Shown here one piece after another: positions 28,368 to 40,540 of a DNA stretch of 64,000 nucleotides (positions within the stretch are counted from its first letter, which is position 1; every line of letters begins with the position of its first letter). The notes under the pieces are model-generated. The model saw nothing but the letters and a program-made list of their open reading frames with translations, was not told the DNA's origin and searched no databases. The stretch spans positions 14,075,404 through 14,139,403 of the forward strand of contig OU342808.1 in assembly GCA_910591455.2 (NCBI GenBank). Reading direction: 5' to 3'. Both the position numbers and the translations under genes were made by a program. The DNA comes from Pholis gunnellus. Its lineage: Eukaryota > Chordata > Actinopteri > Perciformes > Pholidae.

Positions 28368-30009
28368 GTAAGTTCAGTGTCAAAGCACGATACAGTTTGC
28401 TGAAGTCCAGACCTGAGGGGGATAGGAGGAGAGATGAGGAGGCAAACCCCTCCCCACACATCCCAACCCCCCTGATATTACTGCATAGGCAAATTAGGGT
28501 CAGAAGAAAGATCGAAAGGTTGTGTGCATGTGTGTGCGCGTTACATTGATGAGAAGTCATTTGGTATTTAAGCTTTAGCATGTGTCTGCACACATGCTTG
28601 CGTGTGCGTGTCTCCTCAGTTCTGTTCAGCATGCAAAGTTGTAATAAATCTTGTTGAGAGCAGTTAAGAGCGCTGCATGTGCTGCCGGGTGGCTCAGGAT
28701 CAATATAAAGTATGTTTATTGAATCCAATAGTTGTGTTTGTGGAGAAGGGGAATAAGCCAGCTGGAATAAGTAATCAGATGTGCTTTTAAGGCTCATTAC
28801 CAGCCTGTTGGGCATATAGATCTGTTTTTAAACAGCCCGCTGTATTGGACAAGTTTATGCTTGAACACAGCCAACATGATATACTTGCATATTTCAGCAT
28901 TGTACTTGATCATCAACTTAGTATTTCCAATATGTACTCTTTTTCCTCTTCAAACTTTCGATCACTTTTCACTTTTCAGCAACTAGTTCATTTTTTTTTT
29001 ATTTAGCTGCATGAATGTAGATGTGTTTAAAAACATTATCTCAATTTAGTCTAGTGTTTATTTTTTTTCTTTAGGGTTTGTTTTAAAGGCTGATCATAAA
29101 GCTAATCTATTTAGGATCAAGGAAGATTTATTCTACTATTTTCTGCTGTCACAAATTTTCTGAATTTTTACTTTCCTGGATTGAGCTTGACCATGTGACC
29201 TACAACTTGTCATATATACTGAGGATAACAAGTAATAACAATATAATCTGAAATGATGCGATAATCTTCAAATCTGGTCAGATTAGGTGTTCAAATTTAA
29301 TTATTTTCAACAGTAAATTCCTAATAAAAAACAATATTACAGCCATCATAATAGAGATGAGTATGTTTGTGTGCATTCGGCTGTGAATTTAAATTGGACA
29401 ATATATTGGCTGAAATTACTAATATCTGACCATTAATGCTAAATAGTATAAATGCTAAATTAAATAAAGTAAAAATACTAATTGCACAAGAAAACAGAAA
29501 AATGCATTCAAACATATAGCATATAATGTTGAGTTCACAGCAGTCTTGGTATTATTTCTTGAAAAATATGCTCAGTCTTGCCTTTTATCAAAAGGAATTA
29601 AAAAATATTCAAATATGGCTTGACAGAGGAGTTAAGAGAAGTGTCATGCTCTGTGTTTTCTGCCATAAAAAAAACTTGCAAACATGTATATGCTAAAACA
29701 AGCTAGCAGGCTAATACAATGACAATTAGAGCATTAAGAAACACTGATTCATTCAGTTCAATCAGTAGTAAAGATGTATTTAAAATAGGTTTAACTGTAG
29801 TTTGATTAGTATACTGAAATGTTGATAATTACTTTTGTTCTAGCAGCCCTACTTTCTTTTCACTCTTTCAAATTCAAAATAAAACGTCCACCAAAGAAAT
29901 CACTTCCAAAGCTGGTAATCCCTGTTACTTGCACGCACACATATATCTTTCTCCCATTGCTCCCTCTCTTCTTGGCTCCCTGTGTTTGCATGTGATATTT
30001 TAGGTGACT
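28368..30009 (+). other. 5' part of the 33 kb intron
   Basis: Noncoding, becoming strongly AT-rich at 28980-29890. No repeat family recognised. Confidence 0.6.
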
Positions 30010-30310
30010 CTGGGAGGGATGACAGTTCTAACTAGGCCTATTAGGTAACCCTCAGGGTGCCCTCAGCACTGATTTGAGCACCATTAATTTTCTATTATGG
30101 AGTGCTAAAGATGTGCCCCTGCACAGTCATTCACCTGGCTTATTGAGTCTCGCACACACCAATTGTGGACTTTTCCAGGGCAGTGTTGCTGAAGGTTTAG
30201 TGCGTCCCCTCTGGGGAGCTAATTTATTATTTGCAGATATTGATCTGGCAGGATAGGCCAGCCAAGCCGTGGCCGGTGTTGACTCTGCTCTGGCCTGTGG
30301 TGACTTTAAC
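30010..30310. promoter_or_regulatory. Candidate conserved noncoding element
   Basis: Complex unique sequence (CACCATTAATTTTCTATTATGG, GGGGAGCTAATTTATTATTTGC) directly after AT-rich DNA. It has several TAAT cores and no simple repeat. Function is inferred from texture only. Confidence 0.28.
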
Positions 30311-30517
30311 TCTTTCCAGACTGAAGTAGACACACACTGTGGATGGTCAGTGGCTGTTGGCTCTTTGCTATTAGTAGTTATTTTAACTATTTTGCTTGTT
30401 CAATAGTTTGTTTATTGAAAATATGAACTTATGGAAGTAATTTGCAACAAGGAGAGACTAGATCTTTATCTTTCTGGATATAGACCTTGTCCTTTCTTTA
30501 CAAACAGACATATACGC

Positions 30518-30556
30518 AGACACACACACACACATGCACACACACGCACACGCACT
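30518..30556. repeat. (CA)n interrupted microsatellite
   Basis: CA repeats broken by ATG and CG substitutions. Confidence 0.9.
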
Positions 30557-31249
30557 GTGTGGCCTGTCCAAGGGAAATAAAATCACAGTTAAGAGGAAGG
30601 AAAACAAATTTAGAAGGTCAGACAAAACATTTATCAAGCTGTGTGTGTCTGGTGGGTAAATAACAGAGGGACAGTAAAGGGCATGACTCTGAAACCACCA
30701 GATAACCACTGCAGATCATCACACACAATCTCAAGATCCACTGCAGAGAACGGATATTTCTCAGAGGGTTGCCTTCAGAGCATTTGCTAATATTCTTTCT
30801 CCTGTATTGCTGTTTTATTTTGAACATTAAACTGAGACAAATAACCTACATCAGACATCTTATTGTACCTCTCCCACTTCAGCCATATAGTTATAAAAAT
30901 CTTACAGGTGGGCAGTAGGGTATTTATGAAGACAAAGTCTTAACATATTCATTATATGATACAAATTTGAGAAAATGTAATTTGAAGCCGAGAAAAACCT
31001 GCTCATTCATATGCTATGATGTAATAGAAAATAAGTTCAGCCAAAAAAAACGTCTTCTCAGAGAGATGAACAAGAGGGGACTTGGACATTACATTAAATA
31101 AAATATCCAGATGTGGTTTTTGTGCATGTGTGTAGAAAGTAGTAGTATGCCTACAGGGAGATTGTCTATGCTATTGATGTCCTTAGCCTGCACAAACTCT
31201 CACACACACAAACACATACTGTATGAATCTGGCCTCCAGCACTAGTCAA

Positions 31250-31281
31250 ACACGCACACACACACACACACCCACACACAC
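31250..31281. repeat. (CA)n microsatellite
   Basis: CA repeats with one CC interruption near 31270. Confidence 0.9.
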
Positions 31282-33549
31282 GTATTTATGCCCAGGGACC
31301 AATAAGTTGCTTCCCACAGGCCTCAGGGCCCTTCAACAACCTCAGACTCAGCTTGGCCCGTCCCAACCCTAATTGGTATTTAATGCTCTTACTGAACCTC
31401 AGAGGTCAAACAGCAGTGTGTGTTTGTGTGTGTGCGTGTTAGTGTTTGTGTAAGGGTGCTGAGCCAAATATGTCACAGGAGGTATTACCAAGAAAGGGCA
31501 AAGAGGAAAGCTCCACATTGCACAACTATGGGGGTTTCCTGTGATGACTGCTGGGTAGCCTGAATAGATGGTGAATGATGATAGATGTCCAGAGAGGAAT
31601 TATGGAGGATAATGGACCACCATTTTCCTTTATACTGGTTGTTATGATAGCATTTTACCTGATCTTTATGGCCTAGGACATAAAATAAAGGTCAGGAAAT
31701 TTCCCAGGGATGAAAGTGCCTTCAACCAATCCAAATTTGTCCATACTCCCTCTGTAAAGGCGATTTCATGGTTGACAGGCCTGTCTGCTGTTGAATTTGG
31801 CATAACCTCAGAAGTTGGCCCATATTCATCTTCCATATTCATGTGAGTCACTGAAACTGAGGTCGAGGTCAGAGAGAAGACATCGCTGATGAGGAAACAT
31901 GGTGGAGTGGATTTTCCACTGTGTTGCTGCCTAGTCTCTGCTAATGCTGTTATGAAAGATTGGGCAATTTGCCCATGGAGCCTTGACAGAGAGGAAGGCA
32001 GGGGGAGGCAGCCACCTCAAACTCCCATGTCTCGTTCCATGCCACTTCCAAAACTCAATTGTCTGCATTCTGCCAGAGACCACAATCTGTTGAGACGCTC
32101 CTTGCGGCGGTCTACACTCAGGGAGAGGAAAGGAAAAGGAAAGCAAAAAGTTTGCGAATAACGATGGAGGGGGTTGAAATACATGAAATGGGGACGGATA
32201 ACATATCACCCATTTGTGATATCCTATCATTCGGTCTCTCATCTACCAAATCAGTGTGCTATGAATAAAACAGCATCGTGGGGGATTGCCTTTTTTATGC
32301 TGTGTCTTTAAATATGTAATTATCAGACTTAATCTGCTCTCAGCTGTGTGAGACAAGTCCAGCATCTGGACAATTCCAGACTGATTGACTATAAAGAGGC
32401 ACGCCTTGATTGAACATAAAGAAAGGGTGGAATTTTACATCCAGCTTTGTTTACTAAAAATGGTACATGCTCTTGGTTTATCATGAATGATGATTTTTTT
32501 TTTATTGGATTTACATCCATTACAGAGCTTTGGAACCTGTGCCATTACAAATTGCTCTATATGTAAAAGGAGTGAATGTGGTTCTAAAGCAACACAGTTG
32601 TCAATAAGCATCAAGCACCCGCCGCTGACGTTCCTGCTGTCTCATCCGTAATCAGGCCAATCTGTTTTAGCAGAAAATGGCCATACATGGCGCAGCATTG
32701 ATGGAAACGTCTCATTTCAACTTCATGGTGCCTTGAGAAGGCAAAGCAAATCAGCAAATGTTCATGAATTTGACAGCAGAAGCGTGGAAATTCTATGACA
32801 ACTAGTTGGATTCGGTGAGCTGAGTGCCAACACTTTGCATTAAGTTACAGTAAGCACTAATTGGATGCTACCTGGCTCTACATCACTAGCAGCTCTGAAC
32901 AGGATCAGGATCTGGCTCTGACTTACAGCAAGCTCTCTGGTGTTGCTGGCTGATTACCCTTAGCAAAGGGAAAACCGAAACGATGATGAGAAAAAAATCC
33001 CTTCTCTTCTCTCGCACAAGCCCTTGGCCCTGTTGGCGCTGTGCAAGCTTTTTGATTTTTCCTGATGTCCCTGAAATTGATTTTCAGCCATGATTGCATC
33101 GTCTCTCTGAGGATAATCAAAGATTTTAAATAATTGCTGCAGTATGACTGTACAATGGGGAATAACAAGAATAGTGGCTGCTTCCCCTTCCTGTCATCTA
33201 TAGAATAATTTAAGTGAGCACTACAGTATGACTTCACAACATACCTCCTAAATAGTTCCCAGTTGTAGCCATGACACCATTTGTTTCATTGCAAATGCCT
33301 TTTGACATCCTATGAAGACAAACCATACCGTGAGGTCACAGCTTTGGAAATCTGTCTGACTTTGTTATTAACAACTATTATTCAGGTAGTAAATACGTAA
33401 TAACTCATTATTTCTCTTTTGTCTTTGAGAAAAAAAAAAGCAAATCTCTTGATAATAAATGACTTCTCTTTTCTAGCTGATTCAAACACAATTCATCAGT
33501 CATGGAAAGAAAAATGTTATGTCCTCTCAATCCCTGCTACACAAGCTTG

Positions 33550-33810
33550 ACAACATGTCAGCTAACATTTTCCCTGCTTAATCTTGCTGTCATTGATTTA
33601 AAAACATCCTGAGGAAGTCGTTTTGTACTGTTACTCCTGGCTGCCTCGTATAAGAGAGACATCACCATCCTGGAGCCACCCTTTTGTGCCACAGTGAAAG
33701 ATGGTCTCTCGTTTAACGTGGGAATGTAACCGGTGTTTGCAAGAGGAGAAACAGATTGATTAGAGGGCGAGGGAAGATTAATAAGCTGCACAGGGCAGTT
33801 ATGACACCCA
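33550..33810. promoter_or_regulatory. Candidate conserved noncoding element
   Basis: Complex unique sequence with CTTAATCTTGCTGTCATTGATTT, AGATTGATTAGAGGG, AAGATTAATAAGCTGC and CCCATTGTTTC (SOX-like). No simple repeats and no splice-bounded frame. Enhancer role inferred. Confidence 0.3.
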
Positions 33811-34559
33811 TTGTTTCACACATGCCCTGTAGAGGTGTGCCTCCCAAAATGCATCATTGTGTAAAATATTGACCTAAAGCACATCATTACTCTCTTTCTC
33901 GTATGTGCTTGCTTTGCTCTCTCCGAAGTACGCTTTTAAACAGTAATAAACTGTTCTCGCCCCTTTTTTGTATTTCGCCAAACTACGCCGGCTCCTTGAA
34001 CAAAATGTATGTATATGTGTACTATAGCTTGTCAGAACGGAACAAAAATGCTGTCATGTGCTGAGAGAACAGAATCAGGGGCATTCAAAACAGGCAGAGA
34101 CAGGAAGCTGGAGCTGTGGCCGACAGCACTCTGTGTCCCACTATTACAAGTTAATAAAGTTCACTTATCTGCTAGCTGGTTCTGTGGAATGAGAAACTGA
34201 GATTTTAAAACATGACTGAGCCCATTTTCACACTATGTATATTTTACATTCTATAAATACCCAAGGGCTCACAAACCAAGATCTTTTATCAGTTTTTATT
34301 GATTTATTTATTTAATCTACATCTGCACTAAAGATTGAAAGCCGTGCAAAATTAAGTACACAACGTCCCTATTAAAATGTTATTTATTTACACATATTTC
34401 AAAGTGTTTGTATTACACTTGCACACTAGACATGCACGTTTCACCACAGCAGATGTTCCTTTTTGAATGGAGTGAGGACTGGCTGCTACCGAGTGAGCCT
34501 ATTACTTCAGCGTATTGTACTGTTAATAGTTTTAATGCCTCTGCAATAGCCGTGGATGG
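33811..34559 (+). other. Intron sequence, nothing recognised
   Basis: AT-rich noncoding DNA; no recognised repeat or exon. Confidence 0.55.
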
Positions 34560-34574
34560 ATTATGTGTTTGGGG

Positions 34575-34860
34575 TGTCCATCCGTCCGTCCGGTCCATTG
34601 TCATGAACGTGATATCTCAGGAGCGCCTGTAGGGAAGTTCTTCAAATTTGTAACAAGCGTCCACCTGGACTCAAGGATGAACGGATTTGATTTTTGAGGA
34701 CTTTTTGATATCTCGAGCACACCTTGCGCAAACCTTTCTTCAAATTTGCCACAAACATCCACTTGCAATAAAGGATGAACTGATTAGTATTTGGTGTTCA
34801 AATTTTGGGGAAGTGATGACATTTTTAACATGGATGCAATTTGCAACAGGCATACAACCA
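34575..34860 (+). repeat. Dispersed fish-type repeat with two ~96-bp tandem units
   Basis: After a CCATCCGTCCGTCCGG lead come two diverged units. The first has GATATCTC at 34611 and CTTCAAATTTGTAACAAGCG at 34640; the second has GATATCTC at 34707 and TTCAAATTTGCCACAAACATCC at 34739. Each continues into AAGGATGAAC...GATT. The 96-bp spacing of both landmarks shows a tandem structure. I recognise this sequence type as a common dispersed repeat in bony-fish genomes but cannot name the family with certainty. Confidence 0.75.
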
Positions 34861-36458
34861 TAAGGCAGTAATTGCCGCATTATTGTCAGCAATGTTCTAC
34901 CTCACTAACTCAACCTTGAGTTAATGAGTCTAAAACTGTGCCTCTTGAGGAGTCTTACAAATATCAGAGAAATCTTTTTGCCTACCAATTGTAGTTAGTT
35001 TCTCAATAGTAAAGGTTTTGAGTCCTAAATCCTAAATGAACACATACATTATTACAATCTATATTGAAAAATAAAACCTTTAACATTAAAAAAAGCCTAC
35101 AGAAATGATGTAAACGGTCAATCCAGGACAGATAAATAACCATTCATTTATTGTACGCATACTCTTAAGTGCAGCACAATGCAATGACCAGCAATAAGTG
35201 TTATTCATAAAGATGCATGACAAACATAAAGTTACACACACTCATGTACTTGTGTACGTTGCTCTGTTTTAAAAGTAGGTGAAGGGAAATAAAGATAGAA
35301 AGGCCATTTATATATCATTTTAAATGTGTTGTAATGCATAAGGGGTGGCATTTGGGCTTTTAATAGACAAAGTAAATCTCAGCAGAAGAAAATAAAACTG
35401 TTACAAACAGGATTCTGTTAAGGTATTGTAATTATAACAAACAATTGGATTAATCTACCATATTCACCATCAACAGCTTTTTGGATGCTGTCATGGATGG
35501 GAAAATAATGCTTTAAACAAAAATCTTTCACGCAAAATGTTTTTAAGTGCTAATGGCATTTCTGTATGAAGAGTGAAGTGTATTCCAATTAGTCAAATGG
35601 CAAAGCTTGATGTTATCTGTAAATTAGCTTTCATGTGAGATTTTCTACCCTTGTTTTTTCCCGTTACTAGCTGGAGGCATGGCTTTGTTCCCCTTTCTAT
35701 TTAATTTGCTGCCAACCTGTTTTATTTATTTCTGTGGTTGCAGAAATTGCCTTTTGACCTTGATGATTACAAAAAGTAAGTGAATTGAAAAGGCATTGAT
35801 ATCTAGAATTCCGTGGGCTGATGCACAAGGTTATTCATCTCCCTACCTCGGTGCAGTTTCAGTTTTGCAATGGTCAGATTTTAGTTCTCGCTTTGCTGTT
35901 TTCATTATCTTAAGAGGGCAGAGGAGAGCTTTTTGCCAACGACCTTATAAACTTCCATTTCCAATTCAGTATTCCAGCACATATATGCCCACGCACACAA
36001 CACACCATCTGCAACAGAGACATGCCCCCTCCCATACACACATCATACTCATACTGAAGGCAACCTCCATATCGTGCAAAAAGTGACAATTTCCTGCTTA
36101 CGACAAACACAGACACTGCATTTTAGCCTCCGATAACTCTCAATTGTCAATTATTTATGATTGTATTTTTGAGTAATATAGTACCATATAGTAGAATGGG
36201 ACCAGGATCAATTTATTGTGTAATAAAGTGACTGGGCATGTAAATAGTAACTTAAAATATGGGAGCCTCTGCAGCCATGCATATGTACCAGTATTGTTTT
36301 TAGGGCCTTCCACCATACAAATGAATGTAAGGACAATATATGAATTAAAAAGATAACTGATAGCAGTTTTCAGATGAGAAACGCCTCGTTTTACAGCTCA
36401 TCTCCCTCTTTCCTCTCCGTCGCACAATCTTGCGCTCTCTTGCTCTTTGTCTCTCTCT
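34861..36458 (+). other. Intron sequence containing a possible microexon
   Basis: AT-rich noncoding DNA. The only notable item is the splice-site-bounded 32-nt segment at 35744-35775. Confidence 0.55.
35744..35775 (+). other. Possible cryptic 32-nt microexon
   Basis: TTTATTTATTTCTGTGGTTGCAG precedes it as a plausible acceptor, and a consensus donor GTAAGTG follows. In one frame it reads KLPFDLDDYK without a stop. At 32 nt it cannot be inserted between exons C and D without shifting the frame, so it would be a poison or non-productive exon, or just a chance pair of splice sites. Confidence 0.25.
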
Positions 36459-36510
36459 CACACACAAACACACACACACACACACTCACACACGCACACA
36501 CACACACGCA
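36459..36510. repeat. (CA)n interrupted microsatellite
   Basis: CA repeats interrupted by AA, CT and CG steps. Confidence 0.92.
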
Positions 36511-39500
36511 GTATAGCCATATCACTTTTGACACCTGTAAAATATGGAAGTAATGATTCTACAGTGGGTGAATGGCTGAATGAGCCTGCAATAGGGCTAT
36601 ATAGTGCCGTGTTCACCTTGGGGTCACTCATTTGATTCAGGGGCTGCTAGGTAGTGATTTGAAATAATTTCCATCTAATGGTGGAGTAGAAGAGACGGAA
36701 CCTGGCGAAAGGCGTCTCAATGATCCCTGGGCTCTTGGTTTCCTTCATAATACAGAATAAACCATTAAACCCACAACTGCTTCCTATACCTGCTGCTGTA
36801 CTGCGCACATCCCCAGGAGGGAATTTAGTGGTCGTGGTAGTCTTTATGTATGAGTTAGTGTGCCATACAACAAAACTGAGTTTATCTTGTGCTTCTTATC
36901 TTGGTGACAGATCATTCAATCATGTGTTTACGGTCGTACTGCACCTCTTTCTTACTCTATTGTACTTTTGTACTATATTGTACCATTTTGGGTTGCTGTA
37001 AAAGAGTATTTTATTATTCCAGCAAGTAAGCAAACATGTCAACACTTTAAGATGATTCTCTGCAGTGTAGATACCTGTAAAAAGACTTTGCTGTCACATC
37101 ACATTCCCCACACTATGTAGGTTTATGCTCACTATCTCCAAAAGGTATATAGTTTAGTCTATCTGTCACATCACTGGTCATGTTTCCCTGGCATCAGAGT
37201 CCACTCATCCAGCAGTATCAGGTGACAGAAAAAATCAAATTTTTTCCCTCTAGAAATATAAGAAGTTAAATGTATATGATTTTCAAGCTTTTCACACAAT
37301 GTTGATATAAGGTCAATATACATTTTAATATATATTTTATGAATATTTTGTAGTTTTTACTATTCATTAATGTTTTTAACTGATAATTCCGTATTGTCCA
37401 CCTATTTTAGTGATAGTGATTCTAGCATCATTTACAGTTCATATTTAAATGATCATATTTAAAGTAACTCATTTGGAACAAGAAAATTGAAAAATCAGAC
37501 TTTGAGTTGTGTGTGCAGTAAACTGTACTGTGTTGAATAATATACGGTGGATGAAAGAGTTGTAAGGGGGCTGTAGGGTGAGCAGTAAAAGAGAAGCTGA
37601 TTTGGGCTCTCCAGTGTTTCAATGTTTTCTCTGCTGCCCTTTCAAGCTGAGAGAGGCCCGGTGGGGGCTGGAGTGTGTGAGGCTGGAGTGCAGGGAGCAC
37701 GGGGCACTGTGTGTAGGCCGAGGCTCAGCATCTGCCAGCCCAGAACGTCCGTGGTTTGTTCCTTTTCCAGCACATTCTTTCGTAATTATCTGTGATAAAC
37801 TCCTCTGCAGTCAAGCCACAAATCCACGTCAGAGGCCTGGCTTACTGAACAACTCTGAGAAAGCCACATGCACACAGGGCCTTGAAGATGCATGATTGCC
37901 CTCACAGAGACACACAAATTTGCATTTTCACACTTAGATTCACACAAACAAAACTTTGGGCTACAGAGGGTTTTGTTTTTTGGAGCCAAAGGAGGGAGGG
38001 TATAATCCTGGCTGCCACATTGACACTCTGCAGAGTTCAGCAGACTTCAGTGGTTCCTGTCGTGCCCAGCACTTTCCCCTCTTAACACTAAGTTCCTCAA
38101 AGTCCCCATGACAAATAACCTGCTGATACTCTCTACTATGCCACAATCGGCACTACAAGAAGTCCTGCTTCTACTTCCTGGCTATGAACAACTTTGACTA
38201 TTCAAAGCTCAACAGACAGAAGTGATGGTTATTTCGTTCAATATTGACCTCTTCTCGTGTCTTTTCTATTGCTTACCTTGGAGACGTTGTTTACATTGTT
38301 CTAATTAGCCGTCCATGCGTGCAAGTTGTTAAGATAATCATATTTTGTACCATATTTTGCTACAAATTGGGGCACAAAAATGAAGAACAATGGCCTGGTT
38401 TTGAGTTCAAAGAAATAATAACCATATTATTTTCTTGCCATGTTTTTTTTACAAGGGTTCTTGGATCTTCGTTTTGCTGTGTATTATCTAGTCTGATGCC
38501 AGCAGAACAGGGGCAGGGGATGACAATGGAGTGGTGTACTGCAGAAGACTGAAGGCTGTGCCAGCAGGATAAGAGAGAATGAAAAACAGGAGTGGGGGTT
38601 TCATTAGCATAACTAGCGGGATGCCCAGAACCTTTCTGGAGTGGCATGTTTACGGCACCAAGCTTGGCAAGAGCACACTCATTTTATAGGGTTTATTAAG
38701 GAGACAAGGGGAGGCACAAGCAGGATTTGGGATATTGTCTGTCTGTGTGTTTATGTGTTTGCGCTTGCATGCGTGTGTGAGCAAGTGAGCGTCTGCTTTT
38801 ATGTGTGTGTTTGGCTGTTTTGTTTGCATGTGTGGGGTCTGAGAGGAGGTGCGCTCGGTTTCAGGGGCTGTGTGGCGGCATCCAGCCCAACTACTTTTAC
38901 ATGTTTGTATTTTGGCTTAAGTGCCCTTTAAAAGCAATGAAATAGAAAGTGCATTCATAAGCCAATCCTCAAGAATGATCCCATTTCAGAGGAGCAGAGA
39001 ATGGGGCTCTTTGTTGTGCTCCGCGCCTTTCATCTCTCTGAGGTCATTTTCACAGAGCAAACAGGGAGACTCATTATCAACCTGCACCTGAGAGGTCAGA
39101 ACCTGAACCTTCTCCTCTCTCACTCCCTGTCCACCCCCTCCCTCCCCTTAGCCGTGCCTCCGCTTACTGCAGCCGCTGGTCCGCACTCGGGTTTATTAGC
39201 GCAGAACATCTTTTCCAGTGACTGAGCTTGCCCTTATTGTCTACAGCGGTCAGGGTCAAGTCAAGGGCGCTCAGCCTAGATTGGAATCATTTGTCACATG
39301 GTCCCGGACTGGAGCTGATTTCAGCAGAGGCCAGGGTGAGGTACACAGCGGTTCCAACACCACCTCTGACACAGGGAGCAGGGGAGAGCAGCCACCGGAC
39401 TACGCAGATGGCCTCAACATATTATACAGCCACTGCTTGCCAACAACAGAGCCTCTCCTTGTCCCTGTTTGGCTTGCAAATGTAAGGGGAATGAAATGGG

Positions 39501-39973
39501 AGACTGGATTGAGAACATAAATGGAACATACTCTCCGGGTAGCACATATGCCTCCATGTGTGGAGCCGTTTCTGGAACCTCTGTCTCTCTTTAACAGTCC
39601 AAAATTGCCACATGAGTTACCGTGATAATGAATGCACCCTTTTAAGCCAGGAAGGACAAAAACATTTCCGGCAGAGGACTTATTTCTTAAATGATGTAAA
39701 CCGTGCAAAGTGTTGCAATTTGGTCTGGGAGCACAGGGAAGATTTTTTTTTCCCCCTTGCACCTCTCTTCATGGTCAACAGGAGCTTGCATGAACAATGG
39801 ATCGTGCTGAGGTAGCATGTGGAAAATGACTTTAATACACCATATAGAATGGCTTATTGCTTTTGTCAATAGGACTGCAGAGAAGATAGTGTATTTTGCC
39901 GCTTGGGAAGGTTAGACCTGTCATAGGGCCACAGTGACTAATACCCGGACCCTGCTTATGAGGTCCGTAATGG
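36511..39973 (+). other. Intron sequence, GT-rich in part
   Basis: Noncoding. AT-rich at 37230-37400; an irregular GT-rich stretch at 38738-38835; nothing else recognised. Confidence 0.55.
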
Positions 39974-40020
39974 GTGTGCACGTGTGTGTATGTGTGGTGG
40001 TGGTGGTGGGGGGGGGGGGG
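39974..40020. repeat. GT/GGT-rich tract ending in 13 G
   Basis: An alternating TG stretch becomes (TGG)n and then thirteen consecutive Gs (40008-40020). A G-quadruplex is possible on the + strand (the pre-mRNA). Exact length may be unreliable. Confidence 0.92.
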
Positions 40021-40453
40021 CTGACTGACAAGCAAAGTTATAAAGGTTACATATGACACACACCTGGCCATTAAGCCTTAGATTAGTCCATATTTTTCTT
40101 TACTTTTATATCTAAGGCTATTACATACATGGCACAATAGGATGTCGAGGTGGCACTAAAAGTGCTACGCTATGAAAAACTGTGAAATAACAAATATTAA
40201 CAGAACCCTGAATCAAATAAACAATATGTTTTCAGCGGAAATAGTGGAAAAACAAGGGGAAATGAAAGATTGAGCATCGGGCCATTTTAGCTTGTTTTCC
40301 CTCAGAGAGGGCAAGTGTGGAGGTGAAGGTCACAGAGAGACTAAGCACACAGCTCATAAACAGCACAGCTGGAGGAATCATTGAAATATAGCCCTTTGTT
40401 TTCTCTGGGCCGTAATTGGCCCTGGAGCCTTCTTCCCCTTTTCACTCTCTCCG

Positions 40454-40466
40454 TCTCTCTCTCTCT

Positions 40467-40537
<71 letters not shown>
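40454..40537. repeat. (CT)~42 microsatellite
   Basis: CT repeats with two CCCT interruptions near the 5' end and a perfect run to 40537. On the transcript it is (CU)n, the exact complement of the (GA)n tract at 3145-3259. Confidence 0.97.

Positions 40538-40540
<3 letters not shown>

Larger units (their letters stand above)
30311..33549 (+). other. Intron sequence with CA tracts
   Basis: Interrupted CA microsatellites lie at about 30518-30556 and 31250-31281, plus GT-rich sequence at 31416-31450. No exon recognised. Confidence 0.6.

Noticed and set aside
28285..28815. 176-codon minus-strand open frame overlapping exon C
   Set aside because: It is partly the antisense shadow of a real exon, with no domain and no splice or promoter context.
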